A stretch of DNA of 5,061 bases from JAFGMQ01 sp036733345 (GCA_036733345.1 DAINAR010000107.1:1-5061), one strand, 5' to 3'. Shown: positions 1 to 5,061, numbered from the stretch's first letter. The notes: a model not told the origin generated them from the sequence alone. Made by a program: numbers and translations.

Positions 1-55
1 TATACTTGTCTCTCCCCATGCACTCGGCAGGTGTATACTCGCCCGCAAATACGGG
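1..55. repeat. Terminal inverted repeat, left arm (exact 55 bp)
   Basis: Bases 1-55 are the exact reverse complement of 5007-5061. Identity stops at base 56 (T here, where A would be needed). The arm lies within the bamC reading frame and encodes PVFAGEYTPAECMGRDKY in both copies. An exact 55-bp match placed flush at both ends is most simply explained by an assembly-graph junction at k=55, where the two bamC copies merge into one shared path. Confidence 0.97.
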
Positions 56-247
56 TACGTATATATCTCTAATAGGATCACGAACCACACGAATACGTGA
101 CCTTGCCGGATTATTGCTGCTGTATTTAGGCACGGCGTGAAAGGCGGAGCAGACAACCTCGCAGGCCTTGCAGCCATTACATAGATCAACATCAACCTTT
201 ACTGTCTTAATAATCTTTTTATTTTTTTCTATTTTTTCTTGGTGCAC
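1..247 (-). CDS. bamC: BamC-like 4Fe-4S ferredoxin subunit of class II benzoyl-CoA reductase (left copy, 3' end missing)
   Basis: The first 82 codons are present and the gene runs off the left edge. BamC-type proteins carry several [4Fe-4S] clusters and pass electrons to the tungsten/[4Fe-4S] subunit BamB in the cytoplasmic BamBC core of class II benzoyl-CoA reductase. A ferredoxin motif C-x2-C-x2-C-x3-C is visible at residues 23, 26, 29 and 33 (CNGCKACEVVC). It is followed by SAFH and NPARSRIRV, and by a further cysteine at 76 (PAEC), likely the start of the next cluster motif beyond the window. The start is a GTG codon: no in-frame ATG lies upstream, and a strong Shine-Dalgarno sits 6 nt before it. 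The gene begins 44 nt after the stop of the upstream bamB on the same strand, so the two are very probably co-transcribed. Its last 55 bases are identical to the right-hand bamC. BamC is inferred from the cysteine motif plus linkage to bamB; another AOR-partner ferredoxin is the alternative. Confidence 0.82.
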   Translation of the reverse strand, partial: MHQEKIEKNKKIIKTVKVDVDLCNGCKACEVVCSAFHAVPKYSSNNPARSRIRVVRDPIRDIYVPVFAGEYTPAECMGRDKY

Positions 248-253
248 GTTTAA

Positions 254-261
254 CTCCCTCC
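254..261 (-). promoter_or_regulatory. Shine-Dalgarno for left bamC (decides the GTG start)
   Basis: On the minus strand GGAGGGAG lies 6 nt upstream of GTG at 247-245. It is a near-ideal ribosome-binding site. Because no in-frame ATG exists between the bamB stop and the cysteine motif, it fixes GTG as the start codon. Confidence 0.75.
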
Positions 262-291
262 ACTCTATTGCTTCTCTTTTTCTTCCGATGT

Positions 292-2292
292 CTATTTGGA
301 AGAGGTATCCTTATCATCGGTTAAGATCCCCCTCTCTAGAAAATCTTCGCTAATGTAATCCAAAGATAAGCTGTCTAACGTCTCTTTAGTAGGAATTCCA
401 TCATTATTCCATCCCTTGAACTCGTAATATGTATCCAGGAGCTTTTCTTCGAGCTCAGGAAATCTTTTCTTCCAGTGATCCTCGGGCGGCTTCTCATCAA
501 CCCTCCTGAGGCCTCTCCTTATATTAATGGACCTTACCAGATTTCGATTCCTTCTATATATTTGCTTGAGACCTTCTTCATCAACATCCATCCCTGTCGC
601 TGCCGAAATCAAATCAGGATAATTGTGTATATGGTATGGGGGCTTCAAAGGAAATGAAGATAGACCGGCGCATACTCCGAGTGCGTCATCAATGTAGTGC
701 ATCATTTCCTGCCAGTCAACAATATCAGTAGCTATTTCCGGGGTAGGGTAATATGGGTTTGAGAATTCACCTCGGAATTCCCAGTCCATAACATATTTCT
801 TGAACTTTTCATCAGGAACCTGTATCCAGTCCTTTATAAAGTCTTCCCTTTCCTCAATCGTAGCAAAAGGCGCCTGAGGGAACTGGCCTTCAATCTGGGT
901 AATGTTTATCTTTTCGCCGGTACAATACATCAGATAATAAACGGGATTCAACATTCCCAGCTTGAGAGGAAGCTGTTCATGTTTTTTGATATTATTATGG
1001 GCATATTCTTCAGCACCCTTGCCGATCTTCTCCGCTGCCCAATAAGTTCCTTCGGCCAGAATGTCTCCTATCCCTTCCCTGCGGACAATCCTGTCAAGCA
1101 GCCAGAAGAATCTACCCTGGTTATCAGACGGGCATGCCTCGTAAGTGTCTGTCCCTGCAAAGTCCTCGTCAGTAAGAATGCCGGCTTCTTTAAGCTCAAA
1201 TGCAAAGGCCATAATCTGTGGAGTTGAGAATCCGTCGACACCATATTCCGTGGCTCGCTGAGCAATTCTAAAACCAAAATCAATGTCGTCAACAAAGGCC
1301 GCCATTGTATAGGTCAATTTAGAAAAACATTTCATCATGTAGGTAGAAATTCCAGGAACGGAAATTATAGCTCCGCATTTCATGGGGCAGTTATAGCAGC
1401 TTATCAGTCTTGTCCTCACCGTTTCCTGGGTATCTTTCCACATCTTTTCCACTTCATCATTCCAGAAGTCCCTTCTGCGGACTCGGGCATTTCCCCACAT
1501 GAAATTTTCCGTGTGCCACTTCTCATCAACGTGCAGCATCTCCTGCGGTGACCCCAACCCGGCTAAAATGGGCATTACATTAGGAACCGGCTTGTCGTTA
1601 CGGTCATCTATATATTCTAAAACGTCCTTGCAAATTTTGTAAAAATCTTCAGGACGGGCAATGTTTACGTCTTTAGTTCCGCGAACAGCAATAGCCTTTA
1701 TCCCCTTGTCTCCCATAACGGCGCCTATCCCCAGCCGGCTGGCGCTTGATCTGCCTTGCTCAATTGAGGCGGTAAATACCCTGTTTTCGCCGGCCAGCCC
1801 TATGGCAGCTACATGTGCATTTGGCTCATTCAACTCTTCTTTTATAAGCTCCTGAGTTTCGACAGCGCCTTTGCCCTGCAAATGAGAGGCGTCACGAATT
1901 TCGACCTTGTCATTGTTTATCCAGATATAAATAAGCTTTGGAGACTTGTTGCGAAAGATTATCTTGTCGTAGCCTGCATGCTTTAATTCCGGTGCAAAAA
2001 ATCCTCCCATCATAGAGTAACCCATTAACAATGTCTGGGGAGAATAGGTGGAGATAATTGTACGGTTAGCACCGGGGGCAGGTGTCCCGCATAAAAGACC
2101 GGTACTGAATATCAGAAGATTATCCGGAGAAAAGGGATCAACGTCAGCGGGAACCCTGTCCCATAATATTTTAGCGTTGGTGCCGAGACCCCCAAGATAA
2201 AGTTCGGTTTCTTTCGGATCGGTTTCAACCCGCTCAATGCTCCCTGTGGCTAAATCAATTTCCAAGTTATATCCTGTTTCTGCATATCTCAT
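292..2292 (-). CDS. bamB: BamB-like tungsten subunit of class II benzoyl-CoA reductase (left paralogue, complete)
   Basis: Complete 666-residue protein of the AOR superfamily. The BamB branch binds a tungsten bis-pterin cofactor and one [4Fe-4S] cluster, and reduces benzoyl-CoA to cyclohexa-1,5-diene-1-carboxyl-CoA. AOR N-terminal motifs are GGLGTNAKILWD (34-45), FSTG..CGTPAPGANRT..SPQT (62-87), MGGFFAPELKHAGYD (95-109), IGLAGEN (164-170) and GRSSASRLGIGAVMGDKGIKA (180-200). The C-terminal part has the cluster motif C299-x2-C302-x3-C306 with a likely fourth ligand C541. C322 (YMMKC) matches the tungsten ligand, and E251, H254 and H260 (QEMLHVDEKWH) the catalytic cluster, as I recall it from Geobacter BamB; the numbering agrees closely. 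There is no signal peptide, so it is cytoplasmic. ATG is preceded by AAGGGG at 6 nt. It heads an operon with bamC and is about 71% identical to the divergent paralogue. A related aryl- or alicyclic-CoA substrate cannot be excluded. Confidence 0.9.
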   Translation of the reverse strand: MRYAETGYNLEIDLATGSIERVETDPKETELYLGGLGTNAKILWDRVPADVDPFSPDNLLIFSTGLLCGTPAPGANRTIISTYSPQTLLMGYSMMGGFFAPELKHAGYDKIIFRNKSPKLIYIWINNDKVEIRDASHLQGKGAVETQELIKEELNEPNAHVAAIGLAGENRVFTASIEQGRSSASRLGIGAVMGDKGIKAIAVRGTKDVNIARPEDFYKICKDVLEYIDDRNDKPVPNVMPILAGLGSPQEMLHVDEKWHTENFMWGNARVRRRDFWNDEVEKMWKDTQETVRTRLISCYNCPMKCGAIISVPGISTYMMKCFSKLTYTMAAFVDDIDFGFRIAQRATEYGVDGFSTPQIMAFAFELKEAGILTDEDFAGTDTYEACPSDNQGRFFWLLDRIVRREGIGDILAEGTYWAAEKIGKGAEEYAHNNIKKHEQLPLKLGMLNPVYYLMYCTGEKINITQIEGQFPQAPFATIEEREDFIKDWIQVPDEKFKKYVMDWEFRGEFSNPYYPTPEIATDIVDWQEMMHYIDDALGVCAGLSSFPLKPPYHIHNYPDLISAATGMDVDEEGLKQIYRRNRNLVRSINIRRGLRRVDEKPPEDHWKKRFPELEEKLLDTYYEFKGWNNDGIPTKETLDSLSLDYISEDFLERGILTDDKDTSSK
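2212..2292 (-). repeat. Nearly identical 5' tract of bamB (left copy, codons 1-27)
   Basis: Codons 1-27 match the right-hand bamB (2855-2935, opposite strand) at 78 of 81 bases. Bases 2219-2283 form a 65-nt perfect run. The only differences are silent: TAT/TAC at codon 3, GAT/GAC at codon 25 and CCG/CCT at codon 26. From codon 28 the two genes diverge sharply. Confidence 0.93.
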
Positions 2293-2340
2293 TTTTTACC
2301 CCTTGCAATCAACTTACAATATAGTTATCCGCGCTACCTT

Positions 2341-2369
2341 AATATAATAAGGAAAACGCTGTCTTTCAT
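2341..2369 (-). promoter_or_regulatory. Candidate sigma-70-like promoter for left bamBC (proximal)
   Basis: On the minus strand ATGAAA (-35, 4 of 6 to consensus, 2364-2369) and TATATT (-10, 5 of 6, 2341-2346) are separated by 17 bp. Transcription would start near 2334 and give a leader of about 40 nt. In AT-rich DNA such matches occur by chance, so this is one of two competing candidates for the left operon. Confidence 0.35.
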
Positions 2370-2456
2370 CCCTGGCGCAGAGCCCTTTATTTTTAGAGGC
2401 TGGAAAGCATCCAGGCACTCAAAAAACCAATATTTTCTTTCACAATTTTTGACCGA

Positions 2457-2485
2457 AGTTTAGAAAGTCTTTTCTTAGATGTCAA
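2457..2485 (-). promoter_or_regulatory. Candidate sigma-70-like promoter for left bamBC (distal)
   Basis: On the minus strand a perfect TTGACA (-35, 2480-2485) lies 17 bp from TAAACT (-10, 4 of 6, 2457-2462), 10 of 12 consensus bases in all. A transcript from here would have a leader of roughly 155 nt before the left bamB ATG. The -35 sits inside the 12-bp inverted repeat, so a protein binding that repeat would cover this promoter. Confidence 0.4.
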
Positions 2486-2587
2486 GTAAAACACAACCAG
2501 GAAAGCCAATCTAATCAAATAGTTACAACTTAGAAGTGTGGTTTTATAGGTTGGCAAGGGTCTGTTTAAGTAAGTTTTTACTTGACA
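2480..2587. repeat. 12-bp inverted repeat TGTCAAGTAAAA / TTTTACTTGACA
   Basis: TGTCAAGTAAAA at 2480-2491 and its exact reverse complement TTTTACTTGACA at 2576-2587 flank an 84-bp spacer. Each arm carries TTGACA pointing outward towards its own bamB gene. The arms could be two operator sites for one regulator, or conserved -35 regions left from an inverted duplication. The right arm lacks a good -10 at normal spacing (AAAAAT at 17 bp), which argues that it is more than a promoter element. Confidence 0.6.
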
Positions 2588-2621
2588 ATCAGATTGCAGA
2601 TATGAAAAATACCTTAAACAG
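2562..2621. repeat. 9-bp inverted repeat CTGTTTAAG / CTTAAACAG
   Basis: CTGTTTAAG (2562-2570) pairs perfectly with CTTAAACAG (2613-2621) across 42 bp. Outside it TTGG (2551-2554) can pair with CCAA (2622-2625) if seven bases are bulged. The 12-bp repeat's right arm and the palindrome CAATCAGATTG (2586-2596) lie inside the loop. It could be a regulator site or chance in AT-rich DNA. Confidence 0.35.
2586..2596. promoter_or_regulatory. Short palindrome CAATCAGATTG
   Basis: A perfect 5-bp dyad, CAATC-A-GATTG, overlaps the right arm of the 12-bp inverted repeat by two bases. Its size and symmetry suit a half-helical-turn operator, but it is short and could be coincidental. Confidence 0.25.
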
Positions 2622-2721
2622 CCAATAAAAACTAATACAAACACTAAAAAATGACATAAAAAGCGGTAAAAATCTAAAAGTTGTTGATCGCAGGATTCAA
2701 AAAAGTAACATCCATAGGAAT

Positions 2722-2750
2722 TCCACATCACACTTTTCCTTCTTTATAAA
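2722..2750 (+). promoter_or_regulatory. Candidate sigma-70-like promoter for right bamBC
   Basis: TCCACA (-35, 4 of 6, 2722-2727) and TATAAA (-10, 5 of 6, 2745-2750) are spaced by 17 bp. Transcription would start near 2757 and give a leader of about 98 nt that includes the 2808-2832 hairpin. It is the best plus-strand match I found between the genes, although the region is AT-rich and false positives are expected. Confidence 0.4.
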
Positions 2751-2807
2751 AATCAAGACATCTCCGGTTTTGCTTAAAGAAGATGTACGCGGAAAAATGA
2801 ATAAACA

Positions 2808-2832
2808 CTGCAGCTTAAGGCTATGGCTGCAG
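2808..2832 (+). promoter_or_regulatory. Leader hairpin or dyad CTGCAGC-N11-GCTGCAG before right bamB
   Basis: CTGCAGC (2808-2814) and GCTGCAG (2826-2832) form a perfect 7-bp stem, five of the seven pairs G-C, around an 11-nt loop. The 3' arm ends 9 nt before the Shine-Dalgarno AGGAGAG (2842-2848). No run of T follows, so it is not a typical intrinsic terminator. An RNA element tuning translation or mRNA stability, or a dyad-symmetric DNA operator, would both fit. The left bamB leader has no counterpart at this position. Confidence 0.5.
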
Positions 2833-2854
2833 AGATAATTTAGGAGAGTTAAAA

Positions 2855-2935
2855 ATGAGATACGCAGAAACAGGATATAACTTGGAAATTGATTTAGCCA
2901 CAGGGAGCATTGAGCGGGTTGAAACCGACCCTAAA
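2855..2935 (+). repeat. Nearly identical 5' tract of bamB (right copy, codons 1-27)
   Basis: This is the partner of 2212-2292 in inverted orientation, with 78 of 81 bases identical and a perfect 65-base run at 2864-2928. The first 27 residues are therefore identical in the two proteins. Similarity also extends a few bases upstream through the A-run before the ATG, but the ribosome-binding sites themselves differ (AAGGGG left, AGGAGAG right). Confidence 0.93.
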
Positions 2936-4843
2936 TTAATGGAACTTCATCTTGGAGGACTGGGTACCAGCGTAAAGATACACTGGGACAGAGTCCCTCC
3001 TGAAACCAAACCATTTGATCCTGAAAATCTCCTCATTTTCAGCACAGGTCTCTTCAACGGCACGCCTGCTTTCAGCGCCAACCGTACCGTCGTTACCTTC
3101 GTTTCTCCTCAGACTAATCTATTGGGATATCCAATGATGGGGGGATTCTTTTCCGCAGAAATGAAGTTTGCCGGTTATGACAAAGTAATCTTCCGCAACA
3201 AGTCACCCAAATGGGTTTACCTGTGGATAAACAATGACAGGGTTGAATTGCGTGATGCCACTCATCTGCAGGGTAGGGGCGCTCTTGAAACCCAGGATCT
3301 TATAAGAAAAGAATTGAATGAGCCAAGAGCCCAGGTTGCAGCTATCGGTATAGCGGGTGAGAATAAATGCTTTACGGCTTCCATAGAGCAGTCCAGGTCG
3401 AGTGCGAGCAGACTCGGCGGAGGCGCCGTTATGGGGGACAAGAAGATAAAGGCAGTCGCTGTCCGCGGAACCAAGGACGTCAATCTTGCCCGTGGTGAAG
3501 AATTCATGAAGCACATGTATGAAGTGATGGATTATATTAATTACCGGAACGAGAACCCTATTCCTCATGTAATGACGATTTTATCCGGGATCGGATCTCC
3601 ACAGGAGATGGTACACACCGATGAGAAGTGGCACACGGAAAGTTTCGCCTGGGGAAATGCCCGACAGAGGAGAAAAAATTTCTGGACACCTGAGAATGAA
3701 GCAAATTGGACCAATACTCAACTTGATACAGTAAAACGGTTGATAAGCTGTTTTAACTGTCCTCAGCATTGCGGTGGCTTGGTTTCCTTCCAGAACGGCC
3801 CCTACTACATGATGAAATGCTTTGGCAAACTTACATATTGCATGGCTTCATATGTTGATGATTTGGGTTTTAACTTCAGAATACTAAACCGTGCCACAGA
3901 ATACGGTCTGGACTCATTTTCAACCCCGCAGATTCTGGCATTTGCTGTTGAGCTCTATGAGGCTGGGATTCTGACAGATGAGGACTTTGCCGGGACAGAT
4001 ACCTATGAGGCATGCCCGTCTGATAAAGAGGGTAGATTTTTCTGGCTGCTGGACAGGGTTGCCAGGAGAGAAGGGATAGGGGATATCCTGGCCGACGGAA
4101 CATATTGGGCGGCAAAAAAGATAGGCAAGGGAGCTGAAGAATTTGATCATAATACTATCAAGAAACATGAACAGCTGCCTCTCAAGCTTGGAATGATGGA
4201 CCCTCTCTATTACCTTATGTATTCCACAAATGAGAAGATTAGCATCACCCAGATTGAGGGGAACTGGCCTCAGGCGGCGTTTGCTACAATGGAGCAGAGG
4301 GAAGAGTTTGTAAAAGATTGGCCTCAGCTTCCTGATCCGAGCTGGAAGCAATGGGTTTTGGACTGGGAGCCGAGGGGGGAAATGGGAAACCCATATTATC
4401 CTACCCCGGAAATAGCCAGTCAGATTGTGGACTGGATGGAGATGCTTCATAACATTGATGACGCACTCTGTTTGTGTGCCGGAATGGGATCGTTCTGTTT
4501 GAAACCACCTTATCATATAAACAATTATCCACAAATAATCTCTGCGGCAACCGGGATGGATTTAGATCAAGAGGGATTGAAAAAGATAGTCAACAGGAGC
4601 CGTAACCTGCACAGGGCATTTAATTTGCTTAGAGGCCTGAAAAGAGAAGATGAGAAGCCCCCCAAGGATCACTGGAAGCATAGATTCCCTGAAATTGAAA
4701 AGAAACTCCTTGATACCTATTATGAATTTAAGGGATGGAACAATGATGGTGTTCCGACCAGGGAAAGACTGCATGAATTAGATTTGGATTATGTTGCCGA
4801 TGAATTAGAAAAGAGAGGAATATTGAAAGATGGCCAAGATTAA
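2855..4843 (+). CDS. bamB: BamB-like tungsten subunit of class II benzoyl-CoA reductase (right paralogue, complete)
   Basis: Complete 662-residue AOR-superfamily protein, colinear and gap-free with the left BamB up to about residue 650. The same catalytic set is present: E251, H254 and H260 in QEMVHTDEKWH, cluster cysteines C299, C302 and C306 plus C541, and probable tungsten ligand C322 in YYMMKC. Motifs for the pterin-binding N-terminal domain are also kept (GGLGTSVKIHWD 34-45, IGIAGEN 164-170, GRSSASRLG-like 181-188, GAVMGDKKIKA 190-200). Differences from the left copy cluster at 67-105 (FNGTPAFS; TFVSPQTNLLGYP), 277-317 (just before the tungsten ligand) and 490-500. Extra cysteines occur at 172, 329, 539 and 548. 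ATG lies 6 nt after AGGAGAG. The ferredoxin gene bamC overlaps its 3' end by 14 nt, so the two are probably translationally coupled. Both paralogues look active; a different aryl-CoA substrate or expression condition is inferred, not shown. Confidence 0.9.
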   Translation: MRYAETGYNLEIDLATGSIERVETDPKLMELHLGGLGTSVKIHWDRVPPETKPFDPENLLIFSTGLFNGTPAFSANRTVVTFVSPQTNLLGYPMMGGFFSAEMKFAGYDKVIFRNKSPKWVYLWINNDRVELRDATHLQGRGALETQDLIRKELNEPRAQVAAIGIAGENKCFTASIEQSRSSASRLGGGAVMGDKKIKAVAVRGTKDVNLARGEEFMKHMYEVMDYINYRNENPIPHVMTILSGIGSPQEMVHTDEKWHTESFAWGNARQRRKNFWTPENEANWTNTQLDTVKRLISCFNCPQHCGGLVSFQNGPYYMMKCFGKLTYCMASYVDDLGFNFRILNRATEYGLDSFSTPQILAFAVELYEAGILTDEDFAGTDTYEACPSDKEGRFFWLLDRVARREGIGDILADGTYWAAKKIGKGAEEFDHNTIKKHEQLPLKLGMMDPLYYLMYSTNEKISITQIEGNWPQAAFATMEQREEFVKDWPQLPDPSWKQWVLDWEPRGEMGNPYYPTPEIASQIVDWMEMLHNIDDALCLCAGMGSFCLKPPYHINNYPQIISAATGMDLDQEGLKKIVNRSRNLHRAFNLLRGLKREDEKPPKDHWKHRFPEIEKKLLDTYYEFKGWNNDGVPTRERLHELDLDYVADELEKRGILKDGQD

Positions 4844-5061
4844 GAAGAAGATCAAGACAATCAAGATTGATGCGGATAACTGTAATGGATGCCGCGGATG
4901 CGAGATAATCTGCTCCGCCTTTCATTCAGAGCCTAAATACAGCATAGTTAATCCAGCCAGGTCCCGTATCCAGGTGATTACTGACCGGCTATCAAATAAA
5001 TGGCTTCCCGTATTTGCGGGCGAGTATACACCTGCCGAGTGCATGGGGAGAGACAAGTATA
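4830..5061 (+). CDS. bamC: BamC-like 4Fe-4S ferredoxin subunit of class II benzoyl-CoA reductase (right copy, 3' end missing)
   Basis: The first 77 codons are present and the gene leaves the window at its right edge. The expected role is electron transfer to the preceding BamB. The cysteine motif C18-x2-C21-x2-C24-x3-C28 (CNGCRGCEIIC) is followed by SAFH, NPARSRIQV and C71 in PAEC, the same order as in the left copy. The N-terminus is lysine-rich (MAKIKKKIKTIK) and five residues shorter than the left protein before the first cysteine. ATG lies inside the last codons of bamB (14-nt overlap), with AGGAA 9 nt upstream within bamB. This tight overlap suggests coupled synthesis of the two subunits. 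Between the cysteine motif and residue 59 the two BamC copies differ at many positions, then become identical in DNA from 5007 onward. As for the left copy, BamC is assigned from the motif plus gene order. Confidence 0.84.
   Translation, partial: MAKIKKKIKTIKIDADNCNGCRGCEIICSAFHSEPKYSIVNPARSRIQVITDRLSNKWLPVFAGEYTPAECMGRDKY
5007..5061. repeat. Terminal inverted repeat, right arm (exact 55 bp)
   Basis: This is the exact reverse complement of 1-55 and lies at the same place in the bamC coding sequence. Just inside the window (5006 and earlier) the copies differ, with TGGCTT here against TACGTA in the left copy read on its sense strand. Homology thus goes from diverged to identical abruptly at this point. 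Confidence 0.97.

Larger units (their letters stand above)
2293..2854. other. 562-bp AT-rich divergent intergenic regulatory region
   Basis: This stretch separates the two divergent bamB starts and is clearly more AT-rich than the genes. I see no convincing gene in it. It holds candidate promoters on both strands (2341-2369 and 2457-2485 minus; 2722-2750 plus), a 12-bp inverted repeat whose arms each carry TTGACA (2480-2491 and 2576-2587), a 9-bp inverted repeat (2562-2570 and 2613-2621), a short palindrome (2586-2596), a weak 5-bp hairpin (2400-2414) and a GC-rich hairpin ahead of the right ribosome-binding site (2808-2832). Its length, much larger than two back-to-back promoters need, leaves room for regulator sites controlling both operons. 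Confidence 0.8.

Noticed and set aside
1661..1855. Open frame antisense to the left bamB whose translation resembles the antisense frame at 3262-3516 in the right bamB (both contain SLVPRTA and LSPITAP).
   Set aside because: The likeness is a shadow of the conserved sense motifs at residues 150-210 of both BamBs. There is no independent evidence of translation.
2400..2414. Small hairpin CTGGA-AAGCA-TCCAG upstream of the left bamB as a terminator or attenuator.
   Set aside because: The stem has only 5 bp and no T-run follows on either strand in the required place, so it is too weak to call separately.
2393..2731. 112-codon minus-strand open frame in the intergenic region, with a GTG start, a possible AAGGA site and hydrophobic stretches resembling membrane segments.
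   Set aside because: The hydrophobic look follows from T-rich DNA on that strand (F and L codons). I recognise no motif or family, and the frame covers both candidate operator arms and a promoter. A conserved orthologue would be needed to accept it.
3920..4534. 204-codon minus-strand open frame antisense to the right bamB, partly mirrored by the frame at 979-1227 in the left copy.
   Set aside because: It lies wholly inside a strongly supported gene, has no recognisable domain, and its similarity to the mirrored frame comes from the conserved bamB sequence.
1..5061. The whole window as a fold-back (palindromic) amplification or chimera artefact.
   Set aside because: Such artefacts give near-identical arms. 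Here the arms differ at about 29% of residues with intact frames, and have distinct junctions and leaders.
1..5061. A composite transposon or insertion-sequence pair, suggested by the terminal inverted repeats.
   Set aside because: The repeats lie inside bamC coding sequence, in frame and encoding conserved residues. No transposase or target-site duplication is visible.

Overview
The window is a strikingly symmetrical, divergent pair of tungsten-enzyme operons. Each arm starts with a complete gene for a BamB-type subunit of the aldehyde:ferredoxin oxidoreductase (AOR) superfamily: 666 aa on the minus strand at 292-2292 and 662 aa on the plus strand at 2855-4843. Each is followed on its own strand by the 5' part of a BamC-type iron-sulfur protein gene that runs off the window (1-247 minus; 4830-5061 plus). 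BamB and BamC form the catalytic module of class II benzoyl-CoA reductase, the ATP-independent enzyme that obligate anaerobes use to dearomatise benzoyl-CoA. The window therefore suggests a strictly anaerobic degrader of aromatic compounds, for example a sulfate-reducing or syntrophic member of the Desulfobacterota. Other anaerobic phyla carry bamB homologues too, and 5 kb does not settle the taxon.

Layout: 1-55 is one arm of an exact inverted repeat; 1-247 is bamC (left, partial); 292-2292 is bamB (left); 2293-2854 is a 562-bp AT-rich divergent regulatory region with candidate promoters, inverted repeats and a leader hairpin; 2855-4843 is bamB (right); 4830-5061 is bamC (right, partial, overlapping bamB by 14 nt); 5007-5061 is the other arm of the terminal inverted repeat. 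There are no RNA genes, CRISPR arrays or transposase genes.

The two BamB proteins align without gaps over about 650 residues at roughly 71% identity (hand count, 464/650). Both keep the iron-sulfur cysteines, the expected tungsten-ligand cysteine (C322) and the E251/H254/H260 active-site cluster, so both look functional. Their differences concentrate in segments expected near the pocket, which fits two isoenzymes with different aryl-CoA preferences.

Three features are unusual. (1) The first 27 codons of the two bamB genes are almost identical in DNA, with 65 consecutive identical bases, while conserved protein blocks elsewhere have many silent differences. (2) The window ends in an exact 55-bp inverted repeat inside the two bamC genes. 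That length and placement are what a k=55 de Bruijn assembly gives when two copies become identical beyond the contig ends. (3) The divergent promoter region carries an inverted 12-mer with TTGACA on each strand, and a GC-rich hairpin just before the right-hand ribosome-binding site. The locus is best read as a diverged inverted duplication of bamBC that is being partly homogenised by gene conversion.
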